Shown here: positions 17,349 through 26,106 of the stretch, one piece after another
Numbering within the stretch: the first letter of the stretch is position 1
Layout of the letters: each line of letters begins with the position of its first letter
Assembly (NCBI RefSeq): GCF_013201725.1
Contig: NZ_CP053835.1
Location: 2,294,001 to 2,358,000 of the forward strand
Source: Arcobacter defluvii
GTDB taxonomy: Bacteria; Campylobacterota; Campylobacteria; Campylobacterales; Arcobacteraceae
DNA length: 64,000 bases
Direction: 5' to 3'
Made by a program: the position numbers and the translations under genes
The notes under the pieces: generated by a model
Seen by the model: only the letters and a program-made list of their open reading frames with translations
Databases searched by the model: none
What the model was told of the DNA's origin: nothing

Positions 17349-18745
17349 TTTATAACTCCTTTAGTATTTAAAGATTTGATATAAGCTGCAAGGGCATCTT
17401 TTTCAGCTTCAGTTCCAACAAATGGAGGCATATATGGCGTTCCACCACCTGGAAGATTATTTAATCTATTTCTAATAGCATCATGTGACCAACCAGTTGT
17501 TAAACCTTTTAATCCATTAATACCATTTTGAGTATGACAGATACGACACTCTATTTGAAAAACTGACTTCCCTACTTCAATAATGTTTGATTTATCTTCA
17601 TTTACTCTTTTTTTATTTTCATCTAAAAAAACAGCATGTTCTAAAATACCAACTTTATTTAAGTATGGAACGTCTGTAACTCTAATTCCATTTGAATACA
17701 TATAGTTATAAATCAAAAAAGGTTTTCGTATAAACTCTCTAACTCTTTCTTCATATCCCCAAAGAACTAAAAATCCTGCAACCATTAAACTAGCTGCTAA
17801 ATAAGGCATTCTTTTTGGAGAAAAATAAGCAATAATTGTTGTGATAATAATACTTCCACCAATACCAATAGCTATAAGATACATTAAATCAAATCTATCT
17901 TCAAATGCTCTTGTCATAACAGCTGTTGGTATCATGGCAAGTGCAGCTGCTGGAATTTCTGTGTAATACCAATAACCAAAAATTGCACTTATTGGAACAG
18001 TTATCAGCATAATTCCTGCTAAAAATTTTACTAATCTTGCTTTTGCTTCCTTGTCTTCTTCATTTTTTGAAAAAGTTGCGATGATCCAAGTCCACATTAT
18101 TGCAAGTGCTGCTGCAAATGCTATTGATGTAAATGTTCTAAAGGCAAGTGAAGGCCACCAAGTTGGATTAAATAAGGCATTATTATAGTTTACATTTCCA
18201 GGGTAAACTTCAGGGTCAACCCAAGGTTGTCCATCAAAATTTGGAGTAAGCATAAATGCTAAAATTGCAGTGATAATAACCATAGTTAACCATGAAGAAA
18301 TAGCATAATAAACACCAATTCTTATAGTTTTAGCTCTACCTTGTGCAGTTTCTTGATTTTTTTTCCAACTCATAAATAGTAAAAGTAAAAGTACAACTTC
18401 AAAGTTAAATACAATCCACTCTATAAACCATTTCCAGAAAAATACTCTAATAAGCCCACCTATTGCATTTGGACTTAAAATATTGGCATGAATCCACATA
18501 CCAACACCTGTTAATGCTCCAACTGATGTAGATACAATAAAGAAAACCATAACAACTTTAAATGTTAAATTATATGCTGCCATATCGTTTTTCTTATTTG
18601 CCCACCAAGCCATTGCAGCTAATACAATAGATCCACCAACTGCTCCTCCATGAGATACAAAAACATGAATAATTGCGTTTATAGCCATTAACATTCTTTG
18701 ACCTATAAAAGGCATCTCAAAAATGGGGTAATCAAACATACCCAA
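17345..18745 (-). CDS. CydA-like membrane subunit with C-terminal cytochrome c domain
   Basis: A 466-residue protein. The N-terminal part follows the CydA order: QRMLMAINAIIHVFVSH (His in helix I), a Gly/Thr segment GALTGVGMWIH, and a helix with WFIEWIVFNFE carrying acidic residues. About nine helices are followed by a c-heme domain with CRICH (Cys400) and a probable distal Met in PYMPPF. I infer an oxygen-reactive or quinol-reactive subunit of the bd superfamily. It starts the operon with a strong GGGAGG Shine-Dalgarno and overlaps the related next subunit by 4 bases. Heme ligands need structural alignment. Confidence 0.65.
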   Translation of the reverse strand: MGMFDYPIFEMPFIGQRMLMAINAIIHVFVSHGGAVGGSIVLAAMAWWANKKNDMAAYNLTFKVVMVFFIVSTSVGALTGVGMWIHANILSPNAIGGLIRVFFWKWFIEWIVFNFEVVLLLLLFMSWKKNQETAQGRAKTIRIGVYYAISSWLTMVIITAILAFMLTPNFDGQPWVDPEVYPGNVNYNNALFNPTWWPSLAFRTFTSIAFAAALAIMWTWIIATFSKNEEDKEAKARLVKFLAGIMLITVPISAIFGYWYYTEIPAAALAMIPTAVMTRAFEDRFDLMYLIAIGIGGSIIITTIIAYFSPKRMPYLAASLMVAGFLVLWGYEERVREFIRKPFLIYNYMYSNGIRVTDVPYLNKVGILEHAVFLDENKKRVNEDKSNIIEVGKSVFQIECRICHTQNGINGLKGLTTGWSHDAIRNRLNNLPGGGTPYMPPFVGTEAEKDALAAYIKSLNTKGVIK

Positions 18746-18762
18746 ATCCTCCCTATATATAT

Positions 18763-18778
18763 ATTTGCTTATGCAAAT
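18763..18778. promoter_or_regulatory. Inverted repeat before the cytochrome operon
   Basis: ATTTGC-TTAT-GCAAAT is a perfect 6-bp inverted repeat, 18 bases upstream of the first operon ATG, between a TATATATA stretch and the Shine-Dalgarno. It may be an operator for the regulator gene just upstream, or a small leader hairpin. Confidence 0.35.
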
Positions 18779-18828
18779 GCTATTTTAATGCTACTGTGTT
18801 AATTATTCGTTTGTGTTTTTTAGGGATT

Positions 18829-19494
18829 TTAAATGTTGATTTTATAACCATTTACTCTATTTGAAACGATAATATCATTTCCTAGAATTTGTCTAAGTTT
18901 ATGTATATGAAAACGGATTACACCATTTTTATTATTACTATTAGCAGGATAAACTCCATTTTCTAAATTTTCAGAAGAGACAAATAAGCCTCTAAATTTA
19001 AGTAAATAATCTAAAATCAAAAGAGGTTTTTCTCCTAAATGAACTTCTGTTTTATCAATCAGGATTTTTTTATGAAATATTTCATATTCGATATTTTTTC
19101 TTATATGAATAGAATCTGAATAAATTTTGAATTGTCTTCTAATAAGTGCTTTTATACGCAATAAAATCTCTTTTTCATCTATATTTTTTATAATACATTC
19201 ATCACAGCCAGATAAAAAAGACGGTTTAATAATATTTGGAATTGAAGCTATAACCATTTTCATAGTCATATCATGATATTCATTTAATAATTGAATTAAC
19301 TGAAATCTAGGAAGAGATTTTTCATTTATATTTATTAGATATAAATCATATAAATTATTATAAATACACTCCAAAAATTCACTATTATTACTACAAATAT
19401 CTACTGAAAAATCATTATTTCTTAAAATTTCTATAATTTGAGAAATCGAATTATCACTACTTTCTAAAACTAAAATTTTTAATACCTTCAACAA
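18829..19494 (-). CDS. OmpR-type regulator with a degenerate receiver (no phospho-acceptor Asp)
   Basis: A 221-residue protein. The receiver-like part has LVLESSD instead of the usual acidic triad. The phosphorylation position reads LIN (Asn55) where the regulator at 3111-3776 has LLD. The Lys of the switch (IIKNID) is kept. The C-terminal winged helix with RFHIHKLRQILG is intact. It should bind DNA without aspartate phosphorylation, like other pseudo-receiver regulators. It lies 83 bases upstream of, and on the same strand as, the cytochrome operon, so that operon is its likely target. No kinase is adjacent. Confidence 0.78.
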   Translation of the reverse strand: MLKVLKILVLESSDNSISQIIEILRNNDFSVDICSNNSEFLECIYNNLYDLYLININEKSLPRFQLIQLLNEYHDMTMKMVIASIPNIIKPSFLSGCDECIIKNIDEKEILLRIKALIRRQFKIYSDSIHIRKNIEYEIFHKKILIDKTEVHLGEKPLLILDYLLKFRGLFVSSENLENGVYPANSNNKNGVIRFHIHKLRQILGNDIIVSNRVNGYKINI

Positions 19495-19596
19495 CTCTCT
19501 CCAATTTTACGATTAATAAAATTGTAAAATAAATCTATTAATTATCTGTTAGTTGAAATAGTATAGAATCACAAAAAAATTATATTTGGGAAAAAA

Positions 19597-20151
19597 ATGA
19601 TAAAACAAGCACAAAAAGATAATATTACAAATATTTCAACTCTTATTTTTGATGCAATTCATAATATTGCAAATACACTAACTGGTGAAAATGAAGAAAA
19701 ACAAATACTAAAAACTTTAGATTTTTATATAACAATGGATATAAATAGATTAAGTTATAACAATATATACACTTATGAAATAGAAAATCAAATAGTAGGA
19801 TTATTACTTGCTTACAATTCAAATAATATAAAAAAATTAGATAGCCCAATCTTAGAACATCTAAAAACTAAAAATATTTATTTAGATTCATTTGAAAAAG
19901 AGTGTTTTGAAGATGAGTTTTATATAGATACAGTTAGTGTTAATCCAAACTTTCAAGGACAAGGAATAGCAAAAAAACTTTTTGTTTATATAGAAGAAAA
20001 AGCAAAAGAGTTAGGTTTTGAAAAAGTTTCTTTACTTGTTGATTTTGAAAATCCAAAAGCTTTAGCTTTATATGAAAAAATAGGATTTAAAAAGAACACT
20101 ATCTTAGAAGTGGCAAACCATAATTATCATCATATGATAAAAATGGTTTGA
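19597..20151 (+). CDS. GNAT-family N-acetyltransferase
   Basis: A 184-residue protein. The C-terminal half carries the acetyl-CoA signature: VSVNPNFQGQGIAKKLF (motif A) near 128-144 and LYEKIGFKKN near 165. The N-terminal 60 residues are helical and unlike common RimI types. The substrate is unknown. It is divergent from the pseudo-receiver regulator and convergent with the zinc-transport operon. Confidence 0.78.
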   Translation: MIKQAQKDNITNISTLIFDAIHNIANTLTGENEEKQILKTLDFYITMDINRLSYNNIYTYEIENQIVGLLLAYNSNNIKKLDSPILEHLKTKNIYLDSFEKECFEDEFYIDTVSVNPNFQGQGIAKKLFVYIEEKAKELGFEKVSLLVDFENPKALALYEKIGFKKNTILEVANHNYHHMIKMV

Positions 20152-20160
20152 AATTAAGAT

Positions 20161-21621
20161 TTAAAAAACTTTAGAATTTAAAAGTAAAAATAAAGCTAAA
20201 ATAAACATAAAAATTGGAGCAGCTATTTCTAAAATATTTGCAAATATTTGTGATTTATTTGATACTTTATTAAGAGTTACTCCTAAAAAAGATGAAGCAA
20301 AAATCACTGTTGCCATTCCAAGACTTATGCTTATACTTGCCAAAATTACTGCAAAATATGTTTTTAATAAAAAAGCATAAACAAAAAGCAAAACTGTTCC
20401 AGGACAAGGTATTATTCCAGCTGTTAAAACAAAAATCAAATCTTGTTTTTTACTTCTTTTTGTATCTATTATTGGTCTATTATGACTTGTTTTTACAAAA
20501 TTTATATTTTGTGGATTTAGTGAAAACTTTGTAGTTTCTAAAGGCACACTACAAGAACAACAAGAACATGATTTTTTAGTTAATTTTCTATATAAAATAT
20601 ATAAAGCTAAAAGCATTATAATAACTGCACAAAATGCTGTTACATATGAAATAGAATCTTCCATAAATCTATTTAAAACACTTTCAAGCACAAAAACAGA
20701 AAATAAAACTAAAATCAAAGCTCCAATAATATGAACAAAAGCAGTAACCAATGAAATAACAAAAGCTTCAAAATAAGAACTTTTTTGTGAAGAAAAATAT
20801 GAGAAAGCCAAAGCTTTTCCATGACCTGGACCTAAAGCGTGAATTGCTCCATATAAAAATGAAGCCATAAGTAAAAATATCAAAGCAAATTTGTCACCAT
20901 TTTCTATATCAACTAAATATTTTTTTATATTTAAAACAAATTTATCTAAAATATTTTCATTTTTTATTTGCTCATTTTTAACTTGTATTATTTCTTCTTT
21001 TTTTTCATTTTTAATTTCTTCAACTTTAGGAAGTAATACTTTTTCTTCTATTTTTTGTTCAGCTAAAGATGGAGCATTTATAGTAAAAATAACTTCATTT
21101 GTATTTGTCTGTTTTGATATTTTATAAGGTATATAAAATAATTGTTTCATATCTTCAAAAACAATCAAAAAATAACTCATATCATCAAAAATTTTTATTG
21201 TTAAGATGTTTTTATCATAAATTTTATAATTTAAATCAATATTATATTCAAAATTTAAAATGGAATTTTTGTAAGTTAATTTGTAATTTTTTACTTTAAA
21301 AGGTAAAGGTTTTTTATCTATTTTATTATCATAAGAGATTGTAGTTAAGAAATTTTTTGGTTCTATATAATCAATCAAAGATTGTTGAATTAAAGCTAAT
21401 TCTTTTTCTTCAAATTTTCCATCTAAATTCAAATCATAAATTTTAAATAACTCTTCTTGAAACTCTTTTGCAAAATTCCAATTTACTTTTAAAGTTTTTA
21501 TATACTCTTTATCAGCTTTTATTTGAGTAGATACATGAGTTCTTGGACTATAAATAGAACATAAAGAGCATCCAAATAGGATACTCTTAAATAACAAAAA
21601 TATTATAAAATATCTAATCAT
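20161..21621 (-). CDS. ZevA-ZevB-like fusion: DUF1007 plus NicO-type metal permease
   Basis: A 486-residue protein. After a signal sequence, residues about 20-180 form a DUF1007-like periplasmic domain: VNWNFAKEFQEELF, then an EF-hand-like DLNLDGKFEEKEL. A Lys/Glu-rich linker follows. Residues about 245-486 form a NicO/RcnA-type permease with ALGPGHGKALAFSYF near 263 and a later PGTVLLF segment. A loop near 355 has a Cys cluster, SCSCCSCS, which could bind metal. In Haemophilus, DUF1007 (ZevA) and NicO (ZevB) are separate zinc-uptake proteins; here they are one chain. Its ATG overlaps the stop of znuA in ATGA, so they are one operon. Nickel or cobalt export is the alternative. Confidence 0.75.
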   Translation of the reverse strand: MIRYFIIFLLFKSILFGCSLCSIYSPRTHVSTQIKADKEYIKTLKVNWNFAKEFQEELFKIYDLNLDGKFEEKELALIQQSLIDYIEPKNFLTTISYDNKIDKKPLPFKVKNYKLTYKNSILNFEYNIDLNYKIYDKNILTIKIFDDMSYFLIVFEDMKQLFYIPYKISKQTNTNEVIFTINAPSLAEQKIEEKVLLPKVEEIKNEKKEEIIQVKNEQIKNENILDKFVLNIKKYLVDIENGDKFALIFLLMASFLYGAIHALGPGHGKALAFSYFSSQKSSYFEAFVISLVTAFVHIIGALILVLFSVFVLESVLNRFMEDSISYVTAFCAVIIMLLALYILYRKLTKKSCSCCSCSVPLETTKFSLNPQNINFVKTSHNRPIIDTKRSKKQDLIFVLTAGIIPCPGTVLLFVYAFLLKTYFAVILASISISLGMATVIFASSFLGVTLNKVSNKSQIFANILEIAAPIFMFILALFLLLNSKVF

Positions 21622-22547
21622 TTATAACTATTAGCTATTTCATTTGCCGTTTTTAATAAATCTTTTGACCAGTTTTCAGATAAAGGGTCAATTGCTACAA
21701 CATTTGCTCCAATATTTTTAGAGATTGTTTGTGCACTTTTTTGAGAAAATTGTGGAGAAACAAAAACTATTTTTATGTTATGTTTTTTAGCTTCTTCTAT
21801 TAACTCAACTAATTCATTTGGTTTTGGCTCTTTTCCTTCAATTTCAATAGAGATTTCTTCAATTTCATATCTTTTTGCAAAATATCCCCAAGAAGGATGG
21901 AATACCATAAATGCTTTGTCTTTATATGGAGCTAAAATATTTTTAATATCAGCATCTAAAGTATCAAGTTCTTTTAAAAACTCTTCATAATTTGTTTTAT
22001 AAAAATCACTATTTGCTGAATCAATTTTTACCATTGCTTCATAAATATTTTTTGCTTGAATTTTTACTAAAATTGGATCTAACCAAATATGTGGATCTAA
22101 TCCAGTATGGTCATGTCCATGTTCTTCATGCTCATCTTCGTCATGGTCATCATGTTTCGCTTCATGTTCGTGTTCATGTTTTGCTTCATGATTAGCTTCT
22201 TCATCGTGATGTTCATGTTTTGCCATTTCTATTTTTTCAATTCCAATTGTTGTATCAACAAATAGAGTATTTTTTGCACTTTGTTTTAATTTTTCTAACC
22301 AAACTTTTTCAAAAGAATCTCCAATTAAAAAATATGCTTTTGAAACAACTAAAGATTTCATTTGAGATGGTTTTGGTTCATAATTATGAGGAGAAGCTCC
22401 TGGTTTAACCATTACATTTATCTCATATTTATCTTTTACAATTTTTTGAACAAAATATTTTTGAGGTAAAATATTTACAGTTAATTCTGGCTTTGAGGCA
22501 TATAAAAATGAACCTAAAGCAATGAATAAAAATATAATTCTTTTCAA
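21618..22547 (-). CDS. znuA: Zinc ABC-transporter substrate-binding protein ZnuA
   Basis: About 309 residues. The likely start is TTG 22547, 6 bases after AAAGGA; the frame is also open to a TTG at 22571. A signal peptide comes first, then the cluster A-I fold with metal ligand His in PGASPHNYEP (near 54), a His/Asp/Glu-rich loop at about 111-147, and GLDPHIWLDP (near 150). This loop is typical of zinc-specific ZnuA. No znuB or znuC is near; the coupled downstream gene is a ZevAB-like fusion. A palindrome at 22566-22582 lies over the promoter or leader and suggests Zur-type repression. Confidence 0.9.
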   Translation of the reverse strand: MKRIIFLFIALGSFLYASKPELTVNILPQKYFVQKIVKDKYEINVMVKPGASPHNYEPKPSQMKSLVVSKAYFLIGDSFEKVWLEKLKQSAKNTLFVDTTIGIEKIEMAKHEHHDEEANHEAKHEHEHEAKHDDHDEDEHEEHGHDHTGLDPHIWLDPILVKIQAKNIYEAMVKIDSANSDFYKTNYEEFLKELDTLDADIKNILAPYKDKAFMVFHPSWGYFAKRYEIEEISIEIEGKEPKPNELVELIEEAKKHNIKIVFVSPQFSQKSAQTISKNIGANVVAIDPLSENWSKDLLKTANEIANSYK

Positions 22548-22565
22548 ATTTTTTCCTTTACTATT

Positions 22566-22582
22566 TTGCAACCAAGTTGCAA
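22566..22582. promoter_or_regulatory. Candidate Zur operator of znuA
   Basis: TTGCAAC-CAA-GTTGCAA is an inverted repeat with 7-bp arms, 19 bases upstream of the znuA TTG. Its 15-base core, TGCAACCAAGTTGCA, differs at one base from the core of the palindrome in front of pyrC at 27738-27764. Sharing between a zinc transporter and pyrC-queD points to a zinc-responsive repressor, most simply the Fur-family protein encoded next door. Confidence 0.65.
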
Positions 22583-22613
22583 TTTTTTTGTAATTCTAAT
22601 CTCATTAATCTTT

Positions 22614-22629
22614 AATGCAACTTAGTCGT
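22614..22629. promoter_or_regulatory. Second, degenerate Zur-like site in the znuA/fur-family intergenic region
   Basis: TGCAACTTAGTCGTA agrees with the reverse-strand form of the pyrC palindrome core (TGCAACTTAGTTGCA) in 12 of 15 bases. It lies about 40 bases before the regulator ATG, and could mediate autoregulation. Confidence 0.4.
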
Positions 22630-22667
22630 AAAACTAATTTTAAAAAAAAATTGCTATAATCTTAACT

Positions 22668-23045
22668 ATGAATATATTAGATAATTTAACAAACATTACA
22701 AATATCAAGCTTACAAGTGCTAGAAAATCTATTTTAGAACTTTTAGTAAATTCAAATAAACCTTTATCTTACGAAGATATGAAAGATTATATTTCTATGG
22801 ATAAAGCAACCTTTTATAGAAATATTACTATTTTCGAAGAGGAAAATTTGATAAGTTCTTTTGAATCAAATGATAAAAAAAGATACTTCGAAATTAAAAA
22901 AAATCAACACTCTCACTTTATTTGTTCAGAGTGCTCGAAAATTGAGTGTATTCATGAAAAATTAGATTTTGTTATGCCTGGATATAAAATTGAAAATATT
23001 ATTATCAAAGGTATATGCAAAAATTGTATGGAAGGAAAAGAATGA
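22668..23045 (+). CDS. zur: Fur-family regulator, probably Zur
   Basis: A 125-residue protein. The N-terminal winged HTH has RKSILELL and MDKATFYRNITIFEEENLI. The C-terminal metal domain has HSHFICSECSKIECIHEK and CKNCMEGK, giving two CxxC pairs for a structural zinc plus His ligands. It is divergent from znuA and flanked by two copies of a TGCAAC...GTTGCA-type repeat, so Zur is the most economical name. Fur or PerR identity cannot be excluded from sequence alone. Its stop overlaps the ATG of nhaA. Confidence 0.75.
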   Translation: MNILDNLTNITNIKLTSARKSILELLVNSNKPLSYEDMKDYISMDKATFYRNITIFEEENLISSFESNDKKRYFEIKKNQHSHFICSECSKIECIHEKLDFVMPGYKIENIIIKGICKNCMEGKE

Positions 23046-24334
23046 TAAAAAAGTTTTTAGTAATTGAAGATTTTATTTCAAAAGAAGCATTAAGTGGAAT
23101 TATTCTGTTTATTGCTACTGTTGCAGCTGTTATTGTTGCAAATTCAAGTTTAGGTCAAGCTTACTATGATTTATGGCATATGCCTTTAGGTATAACTTTA
23201 GGTGATAGAACTATTTCTATGAACTTAACTTATTGGATAAATGATGGGTTAATGGCTCTATTTTTTCTTATGGTAGGACTTGAAATAAAAAGAGAAATGA
23301 TAATAGGTGAACTTTCAAGTGCAAGTAAAGCCTCTTTTCCAATCGTTGCTGCAATTGGAGGGATGGTAATCCCAGCTTTGATTTATGTTGCATTTAATAG
23401 TGAAAATCCAATGGGATTTGGTATTCCAATGGCAACAGATATTGCATTTGCTTTAGGTATCTTAATGCTTTTAGGAACAAAAGTAAATCCTGCTGTTAAA
23501 CTATTTTTAGTTGCCCTTGCTGTTGTTGATGACTTAGGTGCTGTTTTAGTAGTTGCAACCGTTTACACAAGTGAAATTAAATTTGAATATTTTTTACATG
23601 CAGGAATTGCATATGGACTTATCTGGTTTTTAAATTACAGTGGTGTAAAAAAAATCTTACCATATCTAATTTTAGGAATATTCTTATGGGTATTTATCCA
23701 TGAAATTGGAATTCATGCGACAATCGCTGGAGTTTTATTAGCTTTTGCTATTCCAATTAGTTCTAAAATAGATGAAAAAGAGTTTATTCAAAAAACAAGA
23801 GATTCAGTAGATGATTTTGAAAAAAACATAGATGAAATTCCTATTTTAAATCATCATCAAACAGATGCTTTAGAAAGTATTGCTTATGGATACGATAAAG
23901 TTCAAAATCCATTAGTTAGACTTGAGCATAACCTGCATGGTTTATCTGCATTTTTTATTATGCCTTTATTTGCATTTTCAAATGCAGGAGTTTTAATAGA
24001 CTTCACAACAGTTTCAGCAAATCTAATGATAGTTTCAGGAGTTGTTTTTGGATTATTAATTGGAAAACCAATAGGTATTTTTGGTTTTACTTATCTTTTA
24101 ACAAAATTAAGAATTATTAAAAAACCTGAAAACATCTCTTGGTTTGAAGTAATTGCAGTTGGTTTCTTAGGTGGTATTGGATTTACAATGTCAATTTTTA
24201 TCACTCATTTAGCTTTTGTTGATGAAGGAATTATTGCTGCTGTGAAACTTGGAATCTTCGGAGCTTCATTTATAGCTGCTGTATTTGGTATTTTATTAAT
24301 TTTAGCAAGTAATAGAAAAAAATATAACTCTTAA
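23042..24334 (+). CDS. nhaA: Na+/H+ antiporter NhaA
   Basis: A 430-residue antiporter with about twelve helices. The hallmark VVDDLGAVL with the adjacent Asp pair lies near residue 160, MATDIAFALGIL lies just before it, and a Lys-containing helix near the end has GFTMSIFITHL. I place the start at ATG 23042, which overlaps the regulator stop (ATGA) and has GGAAGG upstream; a longer start at 23015 would overlap more. The hydrophilic segment around 245-285 is slightly expanded. It keeps cytoplasmic pH and sodium balance. Coupling to a zinc regulator gene is unusual. Confidence 0.93.
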   Translation: MIKKFLVIEDFISKEALSGIILFIATVAAVIVANSSLGQAYYDLWHMPLGITLGDRTISMNLTYWINDGLMALFFLMVGLEIKREMIIGELSSASKASFPIVAAIGGMVIPALIYVAFNSENPMGFGIPMATDIAFALGILMLLGTKVNPAVKLFLVALAVVDDLGAVLVVATVYTSEIKFEYFLHAGIAYGLIWFLNYSGVKKILPYLILGIFLWVFIHEIGIHATIAGVLLAFAIPISSKIDEKEFIQKTRDSVDDFEKNIDEIPILNHHQTDALESIAYGYDKVQNPLVRLEHNLHGLSAFFIMPLFAFSNAGVLIDFTTVSANLMIVSGVVFGLLIGKPIGIFGFTYLLTKLRIIKKPENISWFEVIAVGFLGGIGFTMSIFITHLAFVDEGIIAAVKLGIFGASFIAAVFGILLILASNRKKYNS

Positions 24335-24425
24335 AATTAGAGAATTAGGCAAATTTTATAGAGTTTTAATCTAACTATTTTCTCTTTTATTCTTATATAA
24401 TCAAAAAAAACATAAAGGATAAAAG

Positions 24426-25178
24426 ATGAAAATAGCACTTATTACTGGTGCTAGTAGAGGTTTAGGAAAAAATATGGCTCTACAACTAGCAAAAAAATCT
24501 TATAATATAATTTTTACATACAATAATTCAAATAATGCTGCTTTAGAAGTTATAAAAGAAATAGAGAGTTTTGGGCAAAAAGCATTTGCAATAAAACTAA
24601 ATACCTTAGAAGTAGACTCTTTTGATATTTTTGTAGAAGAATTTAAAAATTGTCTAAAATTAAATTTTGATACAAATTGTTTTGATTTATTGATAAACAA
24701 TGCAGGAATCGGAATAAATAACTCTTTCGAAAATACAACTCTAAAAGAGTTTGATGATTTGATGAATATACATATTAAAGCACCATTTTTTTTAACTCAA
24801 AAACTACTTCCATATATCAAAGATAATGGAAATATCTTAAATATTTCAACAGGGCTTACAAGATTTAGTTTAGATGGATTTTGTGCTTATGCAACTATGA
24901 AAGGAGCGGTTGAAGTTATGACAAAGTATCAAGCTTTAGAGTTAGGGAAAAGAGGAATAAGTGTAAATGTAATAGCACCTGGAGCAATTGAGACTGATTT
25001 TGGAAATGGTGTAGTTAGGGATAATGAAGAAATAAATAAATTAATTGCTTCTAAAATTGCTTTAGGAAGAGTTGGTGTTGCAAATGATATTGGAGAAGCT
25101 GTCGCTAATTTAGTTTCATCAGAATGTAAATGGATAAATGGACAAAGAATAGAAATTTCAGGAGGAATGTGTTTATAA
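24426..25178 (+). CDS. Short-chain dehydrogenase/reductase
   Basis: A 250-residue classical SDR with TGASRGLG at 7-14, NNAGIG near 93, catalytic YATMK (Tyr near 157, Lys 4 later), and APGAIETDF after it. It resembles 3-oxoacyl-ACP reductase-type enzymes, but no FAS genes are near. The Shine-Dalgarno is AAAGGAT. Its stop is immediately followed by the ATG of an AraC regulator, which probably controls this small operon. The substrate is unknown. Confidence 0.85.
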   Translation: MKIALITGASRGLGKNMALQLAKKSYNIIFTYNNSNNAALEVIKEIESFGQKAFAIKLNTLEVDSFDIFVEEFKNCLKLNFDTNCFDLLINNAGIGINNSFENTTLKEFDDLMNIHIKAPFFLTQKLLPYIKDNGNILNISTGLTRFSLDGFCAYATMKGAVEVMTKYQALELGKRGISVNVIAPGAIETDFGNGVVRDNEEINKLIASKIALGRVGVANDIGEAVANLVSSECKWINGQRIEISGGMCL

Positions 25179-26081
25179 ATGAAAGATTTACTTGAAGAGT
25201 TAAAAAACTTAGTTTTAAAAGAGAGTTTGATTGAGGGAATTAATACTACAAATATTCCTTCAATGATAATTTTCAAATCTTCAAATATAACAAAAGAGTT
25301 GCAAACAGTTTATGAACCATCACTATTTGTAATTTTACAAGGAGCGAAGATTGTAACTATTGGAAAAAAAGTTATAACTTATGATAACTCCTCTTTTTTA
25401 ATCTCATCTACATATCTTCCTATTTCAGGAAGAATAGTAAAAGCTTCAGAAAATGAACCCTTTTTATCTTTTAAAATCTCTTTTACTTTAGAAGAGATTT
25501 TTGAAGCAATAAAAGAGTTTTCTATTACTTTAGATAAAAATAAAAGCTCTTTAGCCCTTTGCTCATATAAAATAAATGAAGAATTATTGGATACAGTTTT
25601 TAGACTTTTTAAACTTTCTAAAAAAGGAAAAGATATAGAAACTCTTTTAAAAATGTATAAAAAAGAGTTACTTTACCATTTACTTATCACTAATAAAACT
25701 ATTGAACTTTTACAACTTAGTTTTATTGAAGGAAATGCTTATAAAATTTCAAAAGCTATCTCTTTTATGAATAAAGATTTATATGAATCTTTAAGTGTAG
25801 AAGAGATTGCAAAAAGAGTAAATATGAGTGTTTCTAACTTTTTTAAATATTTTAAAACTTTTACAGCATTAACTCCTTTGCAATATAGAAAAATACAAAA
25901 ACTTCAAGAAGCAAGAAGATTGATGATTACACAAAATATGGATATTTCAGGAGCTGCTTTTCAAGTTGGTTATCTAAGTAACTCCCAATTTAGTAGAGAA
26001 TATACCTCTTATTTTGGTATAAATCCTAGTTTAGATATAAAAAATATTAAAAAAAGTGGTATTGCCTTATTTAATACATAG
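25179..26081 (+). CDS. AraC-family regulator with AraC_N domain
   Basis: A 300-residue protein. The N-terminal cupin-like AraC_N region has VYEPSLFVILQGAKIVTIG near 45-65. The C-terminal tandem HTH (about 195-290) has MSVSNFFKYFKTFTALTPLQY and AAFQVGYLSNSQFSREY. The ATG abuts the stop of the SDR gene, so both genes are likely co-expressed and co-regulated. Related regulators often sit beside aldo/keto or SDR enzymes. The effector is unknown. Confidence 0.85.
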   Translation: MKDLLEELKNLVLKESLIEGINTTNIPSMIIFKSSNITKELQTVYEPSLFVILQGAKIVTIGKKVITYDNSSFLISSTYLPISGRIVKASENEPFLSFKISFTLEEIFEAIKEFSITLDKNKSSLALCSYKINEELLDTVFRLFKLSKKGKDIETLLKMYKKELLYHLLITNKTIELLQLSFIEGNAYKISKAISFMNKDLYESLSVEEIAKRVNMSVSNFFKYFKTFTALTPLQYRKIQKLQEARRLMITQNMDISGAAFQVGYLSNSQFSREYTSYFGINPSLDIKNIKKSGIALFNT

Positions 26082-26106
26082 CTAAAATTTTCTTCCATCA
26101 TAATAA

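Noticed and set aside
22100-22230. Repetitive CAT/ATG-rich tract
   Set aside because: It is the coding sequence of the His/Asp/Glu-rich metal loop of ZnuA and not a DNA repeat array.
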